Positions 8,938-17,659 are shown, numbered from the stretch's first letter. The stretch: 64,000 nt of DNA from DIGJ01 sp041821315 (GCA_041821315.1 JBGUEO010000002.1:1-64000), one strand, 5' to 3'. Notes: generated by a model from the sequence alone, not told the origin. Numbers and translations: made by a program.

Positions 8938-10287
8938 TTAAGTGTTCCAAATAGTCTCTGAGAACTTGATTGTAACCACCCCACCAGAATCGTAGTTGCG
9001 CAGTTCTAGTTGTCCTGTGTGCGTTTTTACTACTTGTGATGCAAACCAAAGACCAAGCCCATTGTGTCCATCGGCGCCACGCGCTGCATCATCACGCCAT
9101 AGGCGCTCTGTTGCATGGTGTAGTGCCGCCTTGCTAAAGCCGGAACCTTCATCACACACAGTGACTTGCCAGCCGCCATCTACCATGTTGCCTTCCAAAT
9201 ATACGTTTCTACCCGCGGGTGTATGCTCGATGGCATTTTGCACCACATTACCAAAGGCGCGAAGTAAATGGTCTTTTTGAATCTTCACAATACCCTCCAG
9301 GTTGTTTTGAGTTTGCAGGCAAACCCTCTTGGCTTCTGCAATGGACATTGTATTCTGGGAAAGCTCGTCAAACATAGTGGGAAGGCTAGTGTTTTCAAAT
9401 GCCTCATCCGCACCGGCGGAGGTTTCTAGCAGGCTGGCAAGATACTGCTTGGAACGGTTGTTGCTTGCCACAATTGTTTCCACCATTTTGCGGCTATTCT
9501 CAGGCAGTTCTTCATCCAGTAGAAGTTCGGCATTACCTCCCACCAGGGTGAGCGGGGTTTTTAAATCATGCGCAAGTGCTGCTATTTCCGCTTCACGTTT
9601 TTGCTGTGCCGCCCACTGGGCGGACAGGGAGTTGTACAATGCCTCACGCATATGCTTCATAGCACTGAGCGCCTGGTCGTACTCCCGTATACCTGCATGA
9701 GGAATTGCGAAATCCAGTTCCTGTGCACCTACCTTTTCGCTCACCTCGCCAAATAACTTCAGCTTGGCGGCGAGGCGCCGACGGAGCCACAGGGTGTTAA
9801 ACAGCAGACAAAGCACCAAGGCCACACTAAGTGTGGCCAGCCACAGGTATTCAAAGGGGGGCAGTATGTCGCGCAGCACAGGGTTGGCAAACTCTGCCCT
9901 GTAATGCCAGCGAAAGATTACAATGCTTCCATCCGCGTAGATGTGCCGCGAAACATGTATGCTGTATGTGTCCTCCTGTAAAAATCTTGCCAGGACTTCC
10001 AACTTTTTTCCATCTACATTGCTTTCCAACACTTCGCCGTTTGGACCAAACAAAGCGTACTCGGCTAGAAAATCGTCACCAGGAGAAACAAAAGTTTTTG
10101 GCTCTCCTGCCAGCATTTGCTCCACCTGTTGGTTAGAGACGTATCCCTGGTAAATAACGCCGGTGTTTTGAAGTCGCCCAAAGCAGAAATACCATACCAG
10201 GCAACATAACAGCATACAGCCAAGCATAACGATGGCAAAGCGCAAAAGCACAAAGGAAAGGCTTACAGAATTCTGTTTTTTCGCCAT
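8938..10287 (-). CDS. Sensor histidine kinase of the lantibiotic/CAMP-resistance cassette
   Basis: 449 residues from MAKKQNSVSLSF; a slightly longer start at 10305 is possible. Two membrane segments (about residues 12-35 and 140-165) enclose an extracytoplasmic sensor of about 100 residues. Then come HisKA with the phospho-acceptor in AALAHDLKTPLT and HATPase_c with N box NVVQNAIEHT, DEGSGF (G1) and GLGLWFA (G2). It overlaps the 3' end of the response regulator by about 25 bases, as in co-translated pairs. Family precedent (SpaK/NisK-, CprK- and NsrK-type kinases beside LanFEG transporters) suggests sensing of a lantibiotic-like peptide. Base composition is distinctly GC-rich compared with the AT-rich ABC genes of the same operon. 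Confidence 0.88.
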   Translation of the reverse strand: MAKKQNSVSLSFVLLRFAIVMLGCMLLCCLVWYFCFGRLQNTGVIYQGYVSNQQVEQMLAGEPKTFVSPGDDFLAEYALFGPNGEVLESNVDGKKLEVLARFLQEDTYSIHVSRHIYADGSIVIFRWHYRAEFANPVLRDILPPFEYLWLATLSVALVLCLLFNTLWLRRRLAAKLKLFGEVSEKVGAQELDFAIPHAGIREYDQALSAMKHMREALYNSLSAQWAAQQKREAEIAALAHDLKTPLTLVGGNAELLLDEELPENSRKMVETIVASNNRSKQYLASLLETSAGADEAFENTSLPTMFDELSQNTMSIAEAKRVCLQTQNNLEGIVKIQKDHLLRAFGNVVQNAIEHTPAGRNVYLEGNMVDGGWQVTVCDEGSGFSKAALHHATERLWRDDAARGADGHNGLGLWFASQVVKTHTGQLELRNYDSGGVVTIKFSETIWNT

Positions 10288-10946
10288 TTGTAGCCCACCC
10301 CCCAAACGGTTTCTATGGGGTTTATGTCGTCGGCTTTCAGCTTGGCACGGATATTTTTGATATGCTCCGCAACGGCCGACGAATCGCCCTCGGCGTCAAA
10401 GCCGAAAACCGCTTCATATAATTGTTCTTTGGTAAACACCCGTCCGGCGTGCAGAGCCAGATGCTCACAGATAGCGTATTCGCTCTTGGTAAAAGGCAGT
10501 GTATGCTCGCCCACGAGGGCCACTTTTGCCTGCATATCAAAGCGCATACCGCCTCGGTTCAGGGTGCTGCGGGTCGGCTGACGCACCTCCCGACGCAGAT
10601 GAGCGTTTACCCGTGCGCGCAGCTCCGCAATACTGAATGGCTTTTTAATGTAATCATCGGCGCCCAAGCCAAAGCCCTGTACAAGGGCCGCTTCATCCGC
10701 CTTGGCGGTTAAGAACAGGATGGGGCAATCCACCTCGGCACGGATACGGTTGCAAAGGGAAAAGCCATCCTCGCCGGGCATCATCACATCGAGTAGCAGA
10801 AGATCGTACAGCTGGCAGCGGGCAGGCTGCACGGTAGCGGCATTCGCTTCGGTGTCTACCTGGTGGCCGTCCTTTTCTAAGGCGGCGCGCACCAGGGAGA
10901 GCATATCGAGGTCATCATCGACCACTAACAGTTTCGGCATAGTCAA
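10263..10946 (-). CDS. OmpR-family response regulator of the lantibiotic/CAMP-resistance cassette
   Basis: 227 residues. The receiver domain has the acidic pair DDD near residue 10, phospho-acceptor Asp in LLLLDVMMPGEDG, Thr in LFLTAK and Lys in DDYIKKPFS. The winged-helix effector (about residues 130-225) ends in the typical ETVWGVGYKW. Together with the kinase that follows it forms a two-component system, fourth and fifth gene of an operon led by an ABC ATPase. AGGAGG precedes the ATG on the minus strand. Like the kinase it is GC-rich. Its target is probably the operon's own promoter near 13290-13350. Confidence 0.9.
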   Translation of the reverse strand: MTMPKLLVVDDDLDMLSLVRAALEKDGHQVDTEANAATVQPARCQLYDLLLLDVMMPGEDGFSLCNRIRAEVDCPILFLTAKADEAALVQGFGLGADDYIKKPFSIAELRARVNAHLRREVRQPTRSTLNRGGMRFDMQAKVALVGEHTLPFTKSEYAICEHLALHAGRVFTKEQLYEAVFGFDAEGDSSAVAEHIKNIRAKLKADDINPIETVWGVGYKWRKNRIL

Positions 10947-11026
10947 TCCTCCTTGTTTTTCCGAAGGAAAAATGCGACTGCTTATGCAGGAGCAGAGGAT
11001 TTTCCTTCTTGTTTTTCCTTCTTGTT

Positions 11027-11758
11027 TTATTCTTGTATGACGCTACCTTCCCATCTACTAAACCATAGTAGTGACAAAACTAGAATAATCGAAGTAATCA
11101 TAATTAGAGAGATAATTCCAGGAATAACAGGTGCACTTGAAAAGCCAAAATAATTTTCCAAAAATCGAACACCCCATTCCCAAGGAATAATCGGCCAAAT
11201 TTTATCACCAATCGCATTTTCAAAGTAACCTGCGAAAATTGTGCCAGATATCCCGAACAAAACAGAAATACTTGAACCAAATCGAAAAGCAATCAGTACG
11301 TGTAATAAATATAAAAATAAGTTGCTAAACAAAAATATATAAAATATGGCAAGATATGAACCAAAGTGTGTTATGCTGATATCCAAAAACAAATTGACTC
11401 CAATATAGAAACACAGTTCATATAATATCATACTTATGGCTGAAAGAAACAGTAGAAAGAACAATTTTCCCAGATATACGCTTCTTCGAGACTCCACTAA
11501 ACCCAGAGCATTTTGAATATTGTTTATATTCTTGTCTAAATGAATTAAAATTGGCACAACAATACTAACAAAAATAGGATAACATATTTGTAATATAATG
11601 AAAAACAACCGCACATCAGAAATAATATGGTATCCGCCAGAAGCGTAATAAACTAAAAATAATGTTGTGACTACGATAGGCGGGAACAAATGCAATAAAA
11701 TAATTGGGGTTCGTTTGATTTTGGTAAAATTAGAAAAAAACTCTCTTGTAATAGTCAT
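11027..11758 (-). CDS. Lantibiotic-immunity-type ABC permease (LanG/MutG-like)
   Basis: 243 residues with six predicted hydrophobic segments and almost no soluble domain, the architecture of LanE/LanG immunity permeases. It starts MTITREFFSNFTKIKRTP, the short cytoplasmic lead typical of this family (xExxKxKRTxxxxxhh). It overlaps the end of the preceding permease by 4 bases (ATGA) and is followed after 80 bases by the regulator gene. In this family two permeases and one ATPase form an exporter that expels lantibiotic-like peptides from the membrane. AT-rich, unlike the downstream regulator/kinase. Confidence 0.8.
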   Translation of the reverse strand: MTITREFFSNFTKIKRTPIILLHLFPPIVVTTLFLVYYASGGYHIISDVRLFFIILQICYPIFVSIVVPILIHLDKNINNIQNALGLVESRRSVYLGKLFFLLFLSAISMILYELCFYIGVNLFLDISITHFGSYLAIFYIFLFSNLFLYLLHVLIAFRFGSSISVLFGISGTIFAGYFENAIGDKIWPIIPWEWGVRFLENYFGFSSAPVIPGIISLIMITSIILVLSLLWFSRWEGSVIQE

Positions 11759-12516
11759 TTGCGATACACCTGCCTTCTATACCAGCGCGAAAACAAGGCG
11801 GAAAGAACTAACATAGCAAGCAAACTTATCAATGCTAGCAACGAACTTTCTCCTAAATTTAAAATCCATCTTGCATCGGCTTCGACCAATAATCCGTTTG
11901 GCAAAACTCCAAATAATGTAACCATAAACCTTGCAGGCCAGCTATATGGGAAGAACCAAAACAAAGGCGTCAAGGAAAAAAACAAACCGCCGAACGCGCT
12001 GGCAAATAAATTTATTATTACAGAACCAACAAATCCGACTTTTTGATCCAAAAACAAACAGAACGGGATTTGCCATAATAAAGAAAGCCACAATAAGCAG
12101 TATCCTAAAATATAATATCCGGAATGACCAATTGCAGCTGAAACACCTGACAATATGCATTCGGAGATAACAGTGATTAATGATAACAATAATGATATGA
12201 TCAAAAGATTAAGCGCTATCAAAATTGTTTTAGCAATAAATGTCTTTTTCAAGTCGATGGGTAAACTATAAAGAGTTCGGTATTTGTGTTTTTGATCCTT
12301 ATTATTTACTAAATGACATAAAAACATAATGGACAAAGACGCAATAGGCATACACCAATTGCAAACGATAGAGCTTGAAAAACCACCTAAACCAATACCA
12401 ATAAATATAAATACCATAGATATTAAAATCAAAGCTACTGGAATAAATAGAATGAGTTTTCTAAATAGGGAGCGTTTAAATTTCAAGTGTTCTGCTTTTA
12501 AATATGCTCGTAACAT
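11755..12516 (-). CDS. Lantibiotic-immunity-type ABC permease (LanE/MutE-like)
   Basis: 253 residues with six hydrophobic segments. The N-terminus MLRAYLKAEHLKFKRSLFRKL has the LKxKR motif seen in LanE/BcrB-type permeases. The start ATG overlaps the ATPase stop by one base (TAATG), so translation is coupled. It should pair with the downstream LanG-like permease and the ATPase upstream to form the peptide exporter. The membrane subunits alone do not reveal the substrate. Confidence 0.8.
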   Translation of the reverse strand: MLRAYLKAEHLKFKRSLFRKLILFIPVALILISMVFIFIGIGLGGFSSSIVCNWCMPIASLSIMFLCHLVNNKDQKHKYRTLYSLPIDLKKTFIAKTILIALNLLIISLLLSLITVISECILSGVSAAIGHSGYYILGYCLLWLSLLWQIPFCLFLDQKVGFVGSVIINLFASAFGGLFFSLTPLFWFFPYSWPARFMVTLFGVLPNGLLVEADARWILNLGESSLLALISLLAMLVLSALFSRWYRRQVYRK

Positions 12517-13217
12517 TAGGATGCACGCTCCTTTCTAATGATATCCATAAACAATTGTTCCAGGTTTTCATTTGCATCAATTTTATCTTGATATAGGAGC
12601 GATCCATTGTATATAATCCCTATGTCATCGGCAACTTGTTGTACTTCGCTTAAAATATGACTTGATATAATGACTGAAATCCCAGATTCTGCAAATGTTC
12701 GAATCATTTTCCTTAATTCTTCAATACCAAAAGGGTCTAACCCGTTTGTAGGTTCATCTAAGACTAATAATTGGGGGCTATTTTGCAGCGCCAATGCGAT
12801 ACCCAATCTCTGTTTCATTCCTAACGAAAAATCGGATGTCTTTTTATTTTTAGTATCCATTAAGTCCATTTTTTGTAAAACTTCAGTGCATTTACTTGCT
12901 GAAATCCCCATAAGAGTCGCTCGCACTTTTAAATTCTCAAATGCCGTTAAATTCTCATACAGTGGAGGTGATTCGATCAACGAACCAATATTCAATAGAT
13001 CTTTTCGAGTCCAAGGGTGATTGTTGAATAATATTTCACCTGAAGTCGGTCTGATAATTCCTGTAATCATTTTCAATAATGTTGATTTGCCAGCGCCATT
13101 AGGTCCTAATAAACCATAGACAGAATTTTTTCTTACCGATATAGATAAATCTTTTATTGCATATGTCTTTTTAAATTTTTTAGAAACATTATTGGTTTTT
13201 ATTATGTACTCATACAT
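12516..13217 (-). CDS. Lantibiotic-immunity-type ABC ATPase (LanF/MutF/CprA-like)
   Basis: 233 residues from MYEYIIKTNNVSKKF at 13217, chosen because GGAGG lies about 8 bases upstream; the frame is open to 13265. Walker A GPNGAGKST, a Q-loop replaced by IGSLIESPPLYENLTAFENL (the ExP-loop region typical of lantibiotic-resistance ATPases), signature FSLGMKQRLGIA, Walker B LLVLDEPTNGLD and H-loop ISSHILSE. First gene of the five-gene operon lanF-E-G-R-K (minus strand, 13217 to 8938). Family precedent: self-protection or resistance against lantibiotics, as with C. difficile CprABC. No lantibiotic structural or modification gene is in the window, so it is a stand-alone resistance locus. Confidence 0.9.
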   Translation of the reverse strand: MYEYIIKTNNVSKKFKKTYAIKDLSISVRKNSVYGLLGPNGAGKSTLLKMITGIIRPTSGEILFNNHPWTRKDLLNIGSLIESPPLYENLTAFENLKVRATLMGISASKCTEVLQKMDLMDTKNKKTSDFSLGMKQRLGIALALQNSPQLLVLDEPTNGLDPFGIEELRKMIRTFAESGISVIISSHILSEVQQVADDIGIIYNGSLLYQDKIDANENLEQLFMDIIRKERAS

Positions 13218-13288
13218 CTTATCTTCCTCCATTTTACATTGCGGTTGGTACAGTATCCATTCCATAGGATTGTATCTCCTTTTGATTT

Positions 13289-13351
13289 GTTACTGTTATT
13301 GTAACAGACATTTTTAAGGATTTTATAAGGAAGCGGGTGGTATTCATGCAA
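13289..13351 (-). promoter_or_regulatory. Promoter and inverted-repeat operator of the lantibiotic-resistance operon
   Basis: On the minus strand TTGCAT (13351-13346), an 18-base spacer and TATAAA (13327-13322) form a promoter candidate. Just downstream is the inverted repeat TGTTAC-N7-GTAACA (13289-13307). Its position at the start of the operon suggests an operator or the regulator's own binding site. Inference from position and symmetry only. Confidence 0.45.
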
Positions 13352-13411
13352 GATTAGTAAGTATGTTAGTCAAAGAAGTTTCAGGTTATAAGAGTGATCT
13401 TTAGTGAGTAG

Positions 13412-13696
13412 ATGCAACAAAAAGAGAAGTCGAGAGGAAATAGTGCACACCTTGATTATAATTTTTTCATAAAAGATATTATTGAAGAAGAAAATATTTT
13501 AATTGTGTCAATAGATAGACTTCTATGGACTAGAGTGTGTGCTATGGAAGTAGATAAATATAGAAAGGATCTGGAATTACTAAAAGAATACTATTATAAA
13601 AATTACACAAATCCAAAATATCATCAAGAAGCACTATCGCATGAGAAGTCTTATTTGAAAATGAATGGTGCTGTTTTTTGGTGGTCAATACAGTGA
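13412..13696 (+). CDS. Small hypothetical protein, doubtful
   Basis: 94 codons if started at the ATG at 13412; no convincing ribosome binding site there. A shorter version from the ATG at 13544 (MEVDKYRKDLELLKEYY) is equally plausible. It is rich in K, E and Y and ends NGAVFWWSIQ. I recognise no family. It lies alone between the divergent lantibiotic operon and the tetR promoter and could be a fragment. Confidence 0.3.
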   Translation: MQQKEKSRGNSAHLDYNFFIKDIIEEENILIVSIDRLLWTRVCAMEVDKYRKDLELLKEYYYKNYTNPKYHQEALSHEKSYLKMNGAVFWWSIQ

Positions 13697-13741
13697 TAAA
13701 TAATTATTTTACATAGACATCTGTCAGAAATGGCAAATGTC

Positions 13742-13788
13742 TTGACATTAATAATTCGTTAGCATATTATATAAATGAACAATTCATT
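13742..13788 (+). promoter_or_regulatory. tetR promoter with palindromic operator
   Basis: TTGACA (13742-13747), a 17-base spacer and TATTAT (13765-13770) make a near-consensus sigma-A promoter. Directly at the expected transcription start lies AATGAA-CAA-TTCATT (13774-13788), an inverted repeat with 6-base arms. The identical 15 bases recur at 14518-14532 before the lipoprotein gene. This fits autorepression by the TetR protein. Confidence 0.75.
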
Positions 13789-13809
13789 CATTTTAAAGGA
13801 GGTAGATAT

Positions 13810-14472
13810 TTGAATCAACGAATCAAAGCAATCTCCGATGCAGCGACACTATTATTTTTGCAGCAGGGCTATTCCAAAACACAAATCAGCCACATAGCAA
13901 AGGCCATAGGTGTTTCTGTTGGCACGATTTATCATGACTTTGCAGGAAAACAGGAAATCATGCACTTTGTTTTAAAAAGTACGATTGATCCAGATTTTAT
14001 TAATCGAGAGTTTGAAAGACCAATAACAGATGACCAATTTGCAGGCTTGGAAAATGACATTGTTGCCCTCTTTCAGCGGTCAGCAAATAATTTTGCCAAA
14101 AACCTTGAAACGGATACTGCTGATTACACTTTTGAAGCTCTTATTTCAGATGCGTTTGATCTTCTTGAACGCTATGCTGTCGGATGCCTGTTTATTGAGA
14201 AAAATCAATTTGATTTTAAATTTCTTACAGAACATTACAAAGAATATCGAAGGCAATTTATTGATACGATGTCACAGTACGTAAACATTTTCATTCAAAA
14301 GGGAATTGTCAGACCGTTGGAGCATCTTGAACTATCCACTACCCTGATCATTGAAATCTTGACTTGGTGGGCAATGGATATGCATTTTACATCATTTGAA
14401 CTATCAGATATTCCTACTGAGCTTGCGAAAAAAATCTGTATGGATAACATTATAACTGCATATAAGCAATAA
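13810..14472 (+). CDS. TetR/AcrR-family transcriptional regulator
   Basis: 220 residues from a TTG start at 13810, supported by AAAGGAGG 8 bases upstream. Residues 1-50 form the TetR helix-turn-helix: RIKAISDAATLLFLQQGYS followed by KTQISHIAKAIGVSVGTIYHDFAGKQEIM. The C-terminal helical ligand domain is not assignable to a subfamily. Two identical palindromes, one over its own promoter and one before the downstream lipoprotein gene, imply that it represses itself and the 14557 gene, possibly also the VTT-acyltransferase fusion. A terminator follows the gene, so the downstream gene probably has its own promoter. Confidence 0.9.
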   Translation: MNQRIKAISDAATLLFLQQGYSKTQISHIAKAIGVSVGTIYHDFAGKQEIMHFVLKSTIDPDFINREFERPITDDQFAGLENDIVALFQRSANNFAKNLETDTADYTFEALISDAFDLLERYAVGCLFIEKNQFDFKFLTEHYKEYRRQFIDTMSQYVNIFIQKGIVRPLEHLELSTTLIIEILTWWAMDMHFTSFELSDIPTELAKKICMDNIITAYKQ

Positions 14473-14479
14473 AATTTGC

Positions 14480-14507
14480 AGGGCGTAATTAGCCCTCTTA
14501 TTTTTAC
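14480..14507 (+). terminator. Intrinsic terminator after tetR
   Basis: AGGGC-gtaatta-GCCCT hairpin followed by CTTATTTTTA. Confidence 0.55.
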
Positions 14508-14517
14508 CAAGAGAATG

Positions 14518-14532
14518 AATGAACAATTCATT
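14518..14532 (+). promoter_or_regulatory. Second copy of the TetR operator
   Basis: The 15-base palindrome AATGAACAATTCATT is identical to the one at 13774-13788. It lies 25 bases before the lipoprotein start codon. The duplication at two gene starts is strong evidence for a real operator. Confidence 0.75.
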
Positions 14533-14556
14533 TACAATTGAAAGGGAGGTAAATTT

Positions 14557-15474
14557 ATGACAAAATCAAGAAAACATAGGGCTCTTTGTATAATTTCAAT
14601 TCTTTGCTTACTAGTATTGGGCGGTTGCTCTCATTCAAAATCTCCACAAAAGGCGAATGAACTGCAATTTTCACTGAATGAGATATCCGAATTAACCATT
14701 TCTTACGATGAAGAGAAAATCATCTTTTTTGAGGGTGACAGTGATGAGCTTGTAATCAAAGAATATATGACCGTTAATAAGAGCAGTTATTATGCAAAAG
14801 TAAATCAGCTCAACGAAAGCATCCATATCAGCGAGGGAGATAAACCATTTTTTAAATCCGGATTTTCAAGGTATATCGAAGTTTATTTGCCTGCATCGTA
14901 CCATCAAAATCTTGCCATTACCACAACGGATGGAGCTATCGATTTATCCAACTCTGATTTGGATGTATCGATGCTTCGCATAGATACTACATCCGGAACT
15001 ATGAAACTTAATAGTGCAACTGCATCCTCCATTCATTTGTCCTCTACGAGCGGAACATTGAAGTTGGGAAATATTCAAGCGGAACAAATCAAATTGGAAA
15101 CGACCAGCGGAAACGTAACATGCTCTGAGTTGAAGGGGCATGTTACATATACTTCTACCAGTGGGAATGTTTTAATAGAATCTGCCAGCGGCTCTGGCAG
15201 TTATAAGGCAAACAATTCTGGCAAACTAAATGTGGCATATACTGGTGTAGATGGAGACCTATCATTTTTCAACAAGAACGATGCTATTGAACTCACCATT
15301 CCCACAGACTTAGAGTTTAACTTTGAAGCAACGACCAAGAATGGCTCTATCGCTACCACTTTTCAGGAGAGCATTACCATCAATGGACGGATGATTAGCG
15401 GAGCTGTTGGTGATAATCCTACCGTTACTATTAAAGTAGAAACAAATAATGGGAATATACATGTGACACAATGA
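14557..15474 (+). CDS. Lipoprotein with DUF4097-like beta-helical repeat domain
   Basis: 305 residues. The signal peptide ends in the lipobox VLGGC (Cys near residue 24), so the protein is lipid-anchored outside the membrane. The mature part has regular repeats of the type xxDxxTTSGxxxLxxxxxxSIxLSSTSGTLKLGNI and TTSGNVTCSEL, STSGNVLIESASGSG, the stacked TSGxxxL pattern of DUF4097/DUF2807 right-handed beta-helices, over about residues 125-230. AAGGGAGG precedes the ATG. The function of DUF4097 proteins is not established; they are often found near envelope stress regulators. It carries the same operator as tetR. Confidence 0.8.
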   Translation: MTKSRKHRALCIISILCLLVLGGCSHSKSPQKANELQFSLNEISELTISYDEEKIIFFEGDSDELVIKEYMTVNKSSYYAKVNQLNESIHISEGDKPFFKSGFSRYIEVYLPASYHQNLAITTTDGAIDLSNSDLDVSMLRIDTTSGTMKLNSATASSIHLSSTSGTLKLGNIQAEQIKLETTSGNVTCSELKGHVTYTSTSGNVLIESASGSGSYKANNSGKLNVAYTGVDGDLSFFNKNDAIELTIPTDLEFNFEATTKNGSIATTFQESITINGRMISGAVGDNPTVTIKVETNNGNIHVTQ

Positions 15475-15588
15475 AGAAGCGCATGTATTTCTTCACAATG
15501 TGTATATACCATGCTGAAAATTGCAAATTTGAATTCGCAAGTGCGATTGTGATATGCGAAATGAATTTGAGGATTGGAGACAAATTAG

Positions 15589-17496
15589 ATGGAAAAACAA
15601 ACTCGTAGGCGAGTAATTGCTTACTGCATTTTATTCCTATTTCTTATATTTGTAGTGACTATTATATTGCTACCTTACTTTCAACGTTTATCAGAACCCG
15701 CATATCAAGCCCAAATACAACGATGGGTGAATAAGATGGGTATTGTTGGAATGTTCGCCCTTTTAGGGGGGCAGGTGTTGCAGATCATTATTGCTTTTAT
15801 TCCCGGAGAACCAGTTGAAATGCTATCTGGCGCATTGTATGGAGCAGTTGGGGGATTAACAATATGTCTGGCAGGATGTATTATGGCTTCAACAATCATC
15901 TTTACATTAACGAAAAAGTTTGGAAAACGGTTACTGTATCTTTTGTTTAGTGAAGATAAGATTCAGACTTGGCGATGGCTGCATGAAAGCCAGAAAAACG
16001 ATATGGTAATATTCATTCTCTTCTTTATTCCTGGAACACCTAAAGATATGCTTACGTACATTGTTGGGATGACTGAAATGAGTACAGGAAAATTTATCGG
16101 CATATCTATGCTTGCTCGCATTCCATCCGTTTTGTCCTCGACTATGATTGGCGCTACCATGCGCCAAGGTGAATGGAAAATGTCTTTAATTGTGTTTTTT
16201 ATTACCGGTATTGTGGGTGTTTTCGGAATAGGATTTAAAAATAAAATTATTAATTTCTGTCATAAAATAATGAAACGAGGATATCAGGACAATACAAGAT
16301 GCGAGTGTTTAGATTTTGTCGAAGCAGCCTATAGGAACAGAGTATATCCAGTAATGTATTGCAGAATGCAGATTGAGGGACCCCTTGACGGTGACCGCTT
16401 AAAAAATGCGGTGAACGTTTCCAGTCAATATGTGCCTGAAGTTCTCTATACATATGATTCTAGGCATGACTGCTTTGTCAATAAAGGCTTATGCTCAGAT
16501 TGTGCGATTGTTATTACGAAGCAAAATATAGAGTTTGATTTTTGGTGGGATTTAAGTAAGGATACCCAAATCAAAATCTTCATTTGTCAGGAGGAGCTGA
16601 AAACTACCATTACTTTTGGCATGAGCCACATTTTGACTGATGGAGAGGGCTTTTTACAATATCTCTATCTATTGTCTTCCCTATACAACGAAAAGTATCC
16701 AAACAGCCAAATACAGAACAGTAGAAAGATTTCTACTATCTTGAAAGATATTCATGTTAAATCTCCGACAGAGCAGACCAAGAACGGCAAGAAATTTGTC
16801 ATGTCCCCCTTACTACACGATAGCAAAGGCACACAATATTTCTGTCTGAACAGTATAATAGCAGAGGCAGAACTGAAAGCTATCCATACAAAAGCTAAGA
16901 ACTACGGTGCAACACTTAATGATGTATTTATGGCAGCATATGTCTATGTCATTGCACAGTTACAAAACACAGATAAGGTTATTATCCCTTGTCCAGCTAA
17001 TCTTCGTAAGTTTAAGCCACCTTTGGACAGTCTTACTATCGCAAACATGACCGGAAATTACAGGATGATAGTTGTGGAAATTACGCCTCAGCATACGTTT
17101 AATTCTATTTTAGCGCAAATCCATATTGAAATGGAATTACAAAAATCACATTATCGTTGTTTTGCAGGTATTTGTATTCTTGACTTTGTTTATCACAAAG
17201 TTCCCCGCTCAATATTGAACTTTGTCATTAAAAGAGGTTATCGATTGCTTCCCGTTACCTATACAAATGTCGGTGTGATCGACCGTAACAGACTTTATTT
17301 CAAAGATAGTAATATCACATATTGTTATTTGACAGGAACGTATCGGTTTCCACCAGATTTCCAGTTATCTATAAGCACATTTAAGAATGTTTGCACGTTG
17401 AACTGTACTCTGATTGGAGATACAGAAACTAAAACAAAAGGTTTTCAAATTTTGGAACAGGTTAAGAGTGAACTTTTAAGGTGGGTACAGGAATAA
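15589..17496 (+). CDS. VTT/DedA-like membrane domain fused to condensation-type acyltransferase domain
   Basis: 635 residues in one open frame. Residues ~1-225 form a polytopic TVP38/TMEM64 (VTT, DedA-like) domain with several hydrophobic segments and the diagnostic FIPGTPKDMLTYIVGMTEM stretch. Residues ~235-635 resemble the condensation/alcohol acetyltransferase superfamily (COG4908-like). They carry a single HxxxDG motif in MSHILTDGEGF (His347, Asp351), a later ATLNDVFMAAY helix and PCPANLRKF, which occupy places typical of these proteins. The His would act as the catalytic base for acyl transfer. VTT proteins are linked to lipid scrambling or lipid transport, so an envelope lipid or lipid-linked acceptor is plausible, but this is inference. 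It follows the TetR-controlled lipoprotein gene by 114 bases. Confidence 0.8.
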   Translation: MEKQTRRRVIAYCILFLFLIFVVTIILLPYFQRLSEPAYQAQIQRWVNKMGIVGMFALLGGQVLQIIIAFIPGEPVEMLSGALYGAVGGLTICLAGCIMASTIIFTLTKKFGKRLLYLLFSEDKIQTWRWLHESQKNDMVIFILFFIPGTPKDMLTYIVGMTEMSTGKFIGISMLARIPSVLSSTMIGATMRQGEWKMSLIVFFITGIVGVFGIGFKNKIINFCHKIMKRGYQDNTRCECLDFVEAAYRNRVYPVMYCRMQIEGPLDGDRLKNAVNVSSQYVPEVLYTYDSRHDCFVNKGLCSDCAIVITKQNIEFDFWWDLSKDTQIKIFICQEELKTTITFGMSHILTDGEGFLQYLYLLSSLYNEKYPNSQIQNSRKISTILKDIHVKSPTEQTKNGKKFVMSPLLHDSKGTQYFCLNSIIAEAELKAIHTKAKNYGATLNDVFMAAYVYVIAQLQNTDKVIIPCPANLRKFKPPLDSLTIANMTGNYRMIVVEITPQHTFNSILAQIHIEMELQKSHYRCFAGICILDFVYHKVPRSILNFVIKRGYRLLPVTYTNVGVIDRNRLYFKDSNITYCYLTGTYRFPPDFQLSISTFKNVCTLNCTLIGDTETKTKGFQILEQVKSELLRWVQE

Positions 17497-17522
17497 TTAA
17501 ATAATCATATTGCTGGCAAATA

Positions 17523-17573
17523 AAAACCAAGAGTGCGCCATTATTGTCAATGGATTTATCGACTTTTGGTTTT
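17523..17573 (+). terminator. Long inverted repeat after the fusion gene, possible terminator
   Basis: AAAACCAA (17523-17530) pairs with TTGGTTTT (17566-17573), and an inner CCATT/AATGG pair (17538-17553) extends the structure. The trailing T-run is short, so it may equally be part of the leader of the following regulator gene. Confidence 0.35.
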
Positions 17574-17659
17574 AACGGAGCAGGGTGCTGTTAAATTGGA
17601 TTGCGGTCATCAACCAAAAGGTTTATAATAAATTCAAATTATAAGCGAGGGACAAACCC

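Noticed and set aside
10315..10712. Plus-strand frames across the GC-rich regulator gene
   Set aside because: High GC lowers stop-codon frequency, giving long spurious frames on the opposite strand; the minus-strand regulator is unambiguous.
8938..13217. Lantibiotic biosynthesis cluster
   Set aside because: Immunity-type transporter and two-component genes are present, but no lanA, lanB/C or lanM, protease or LanT-like exporter was found; it is a resistance cassette only.
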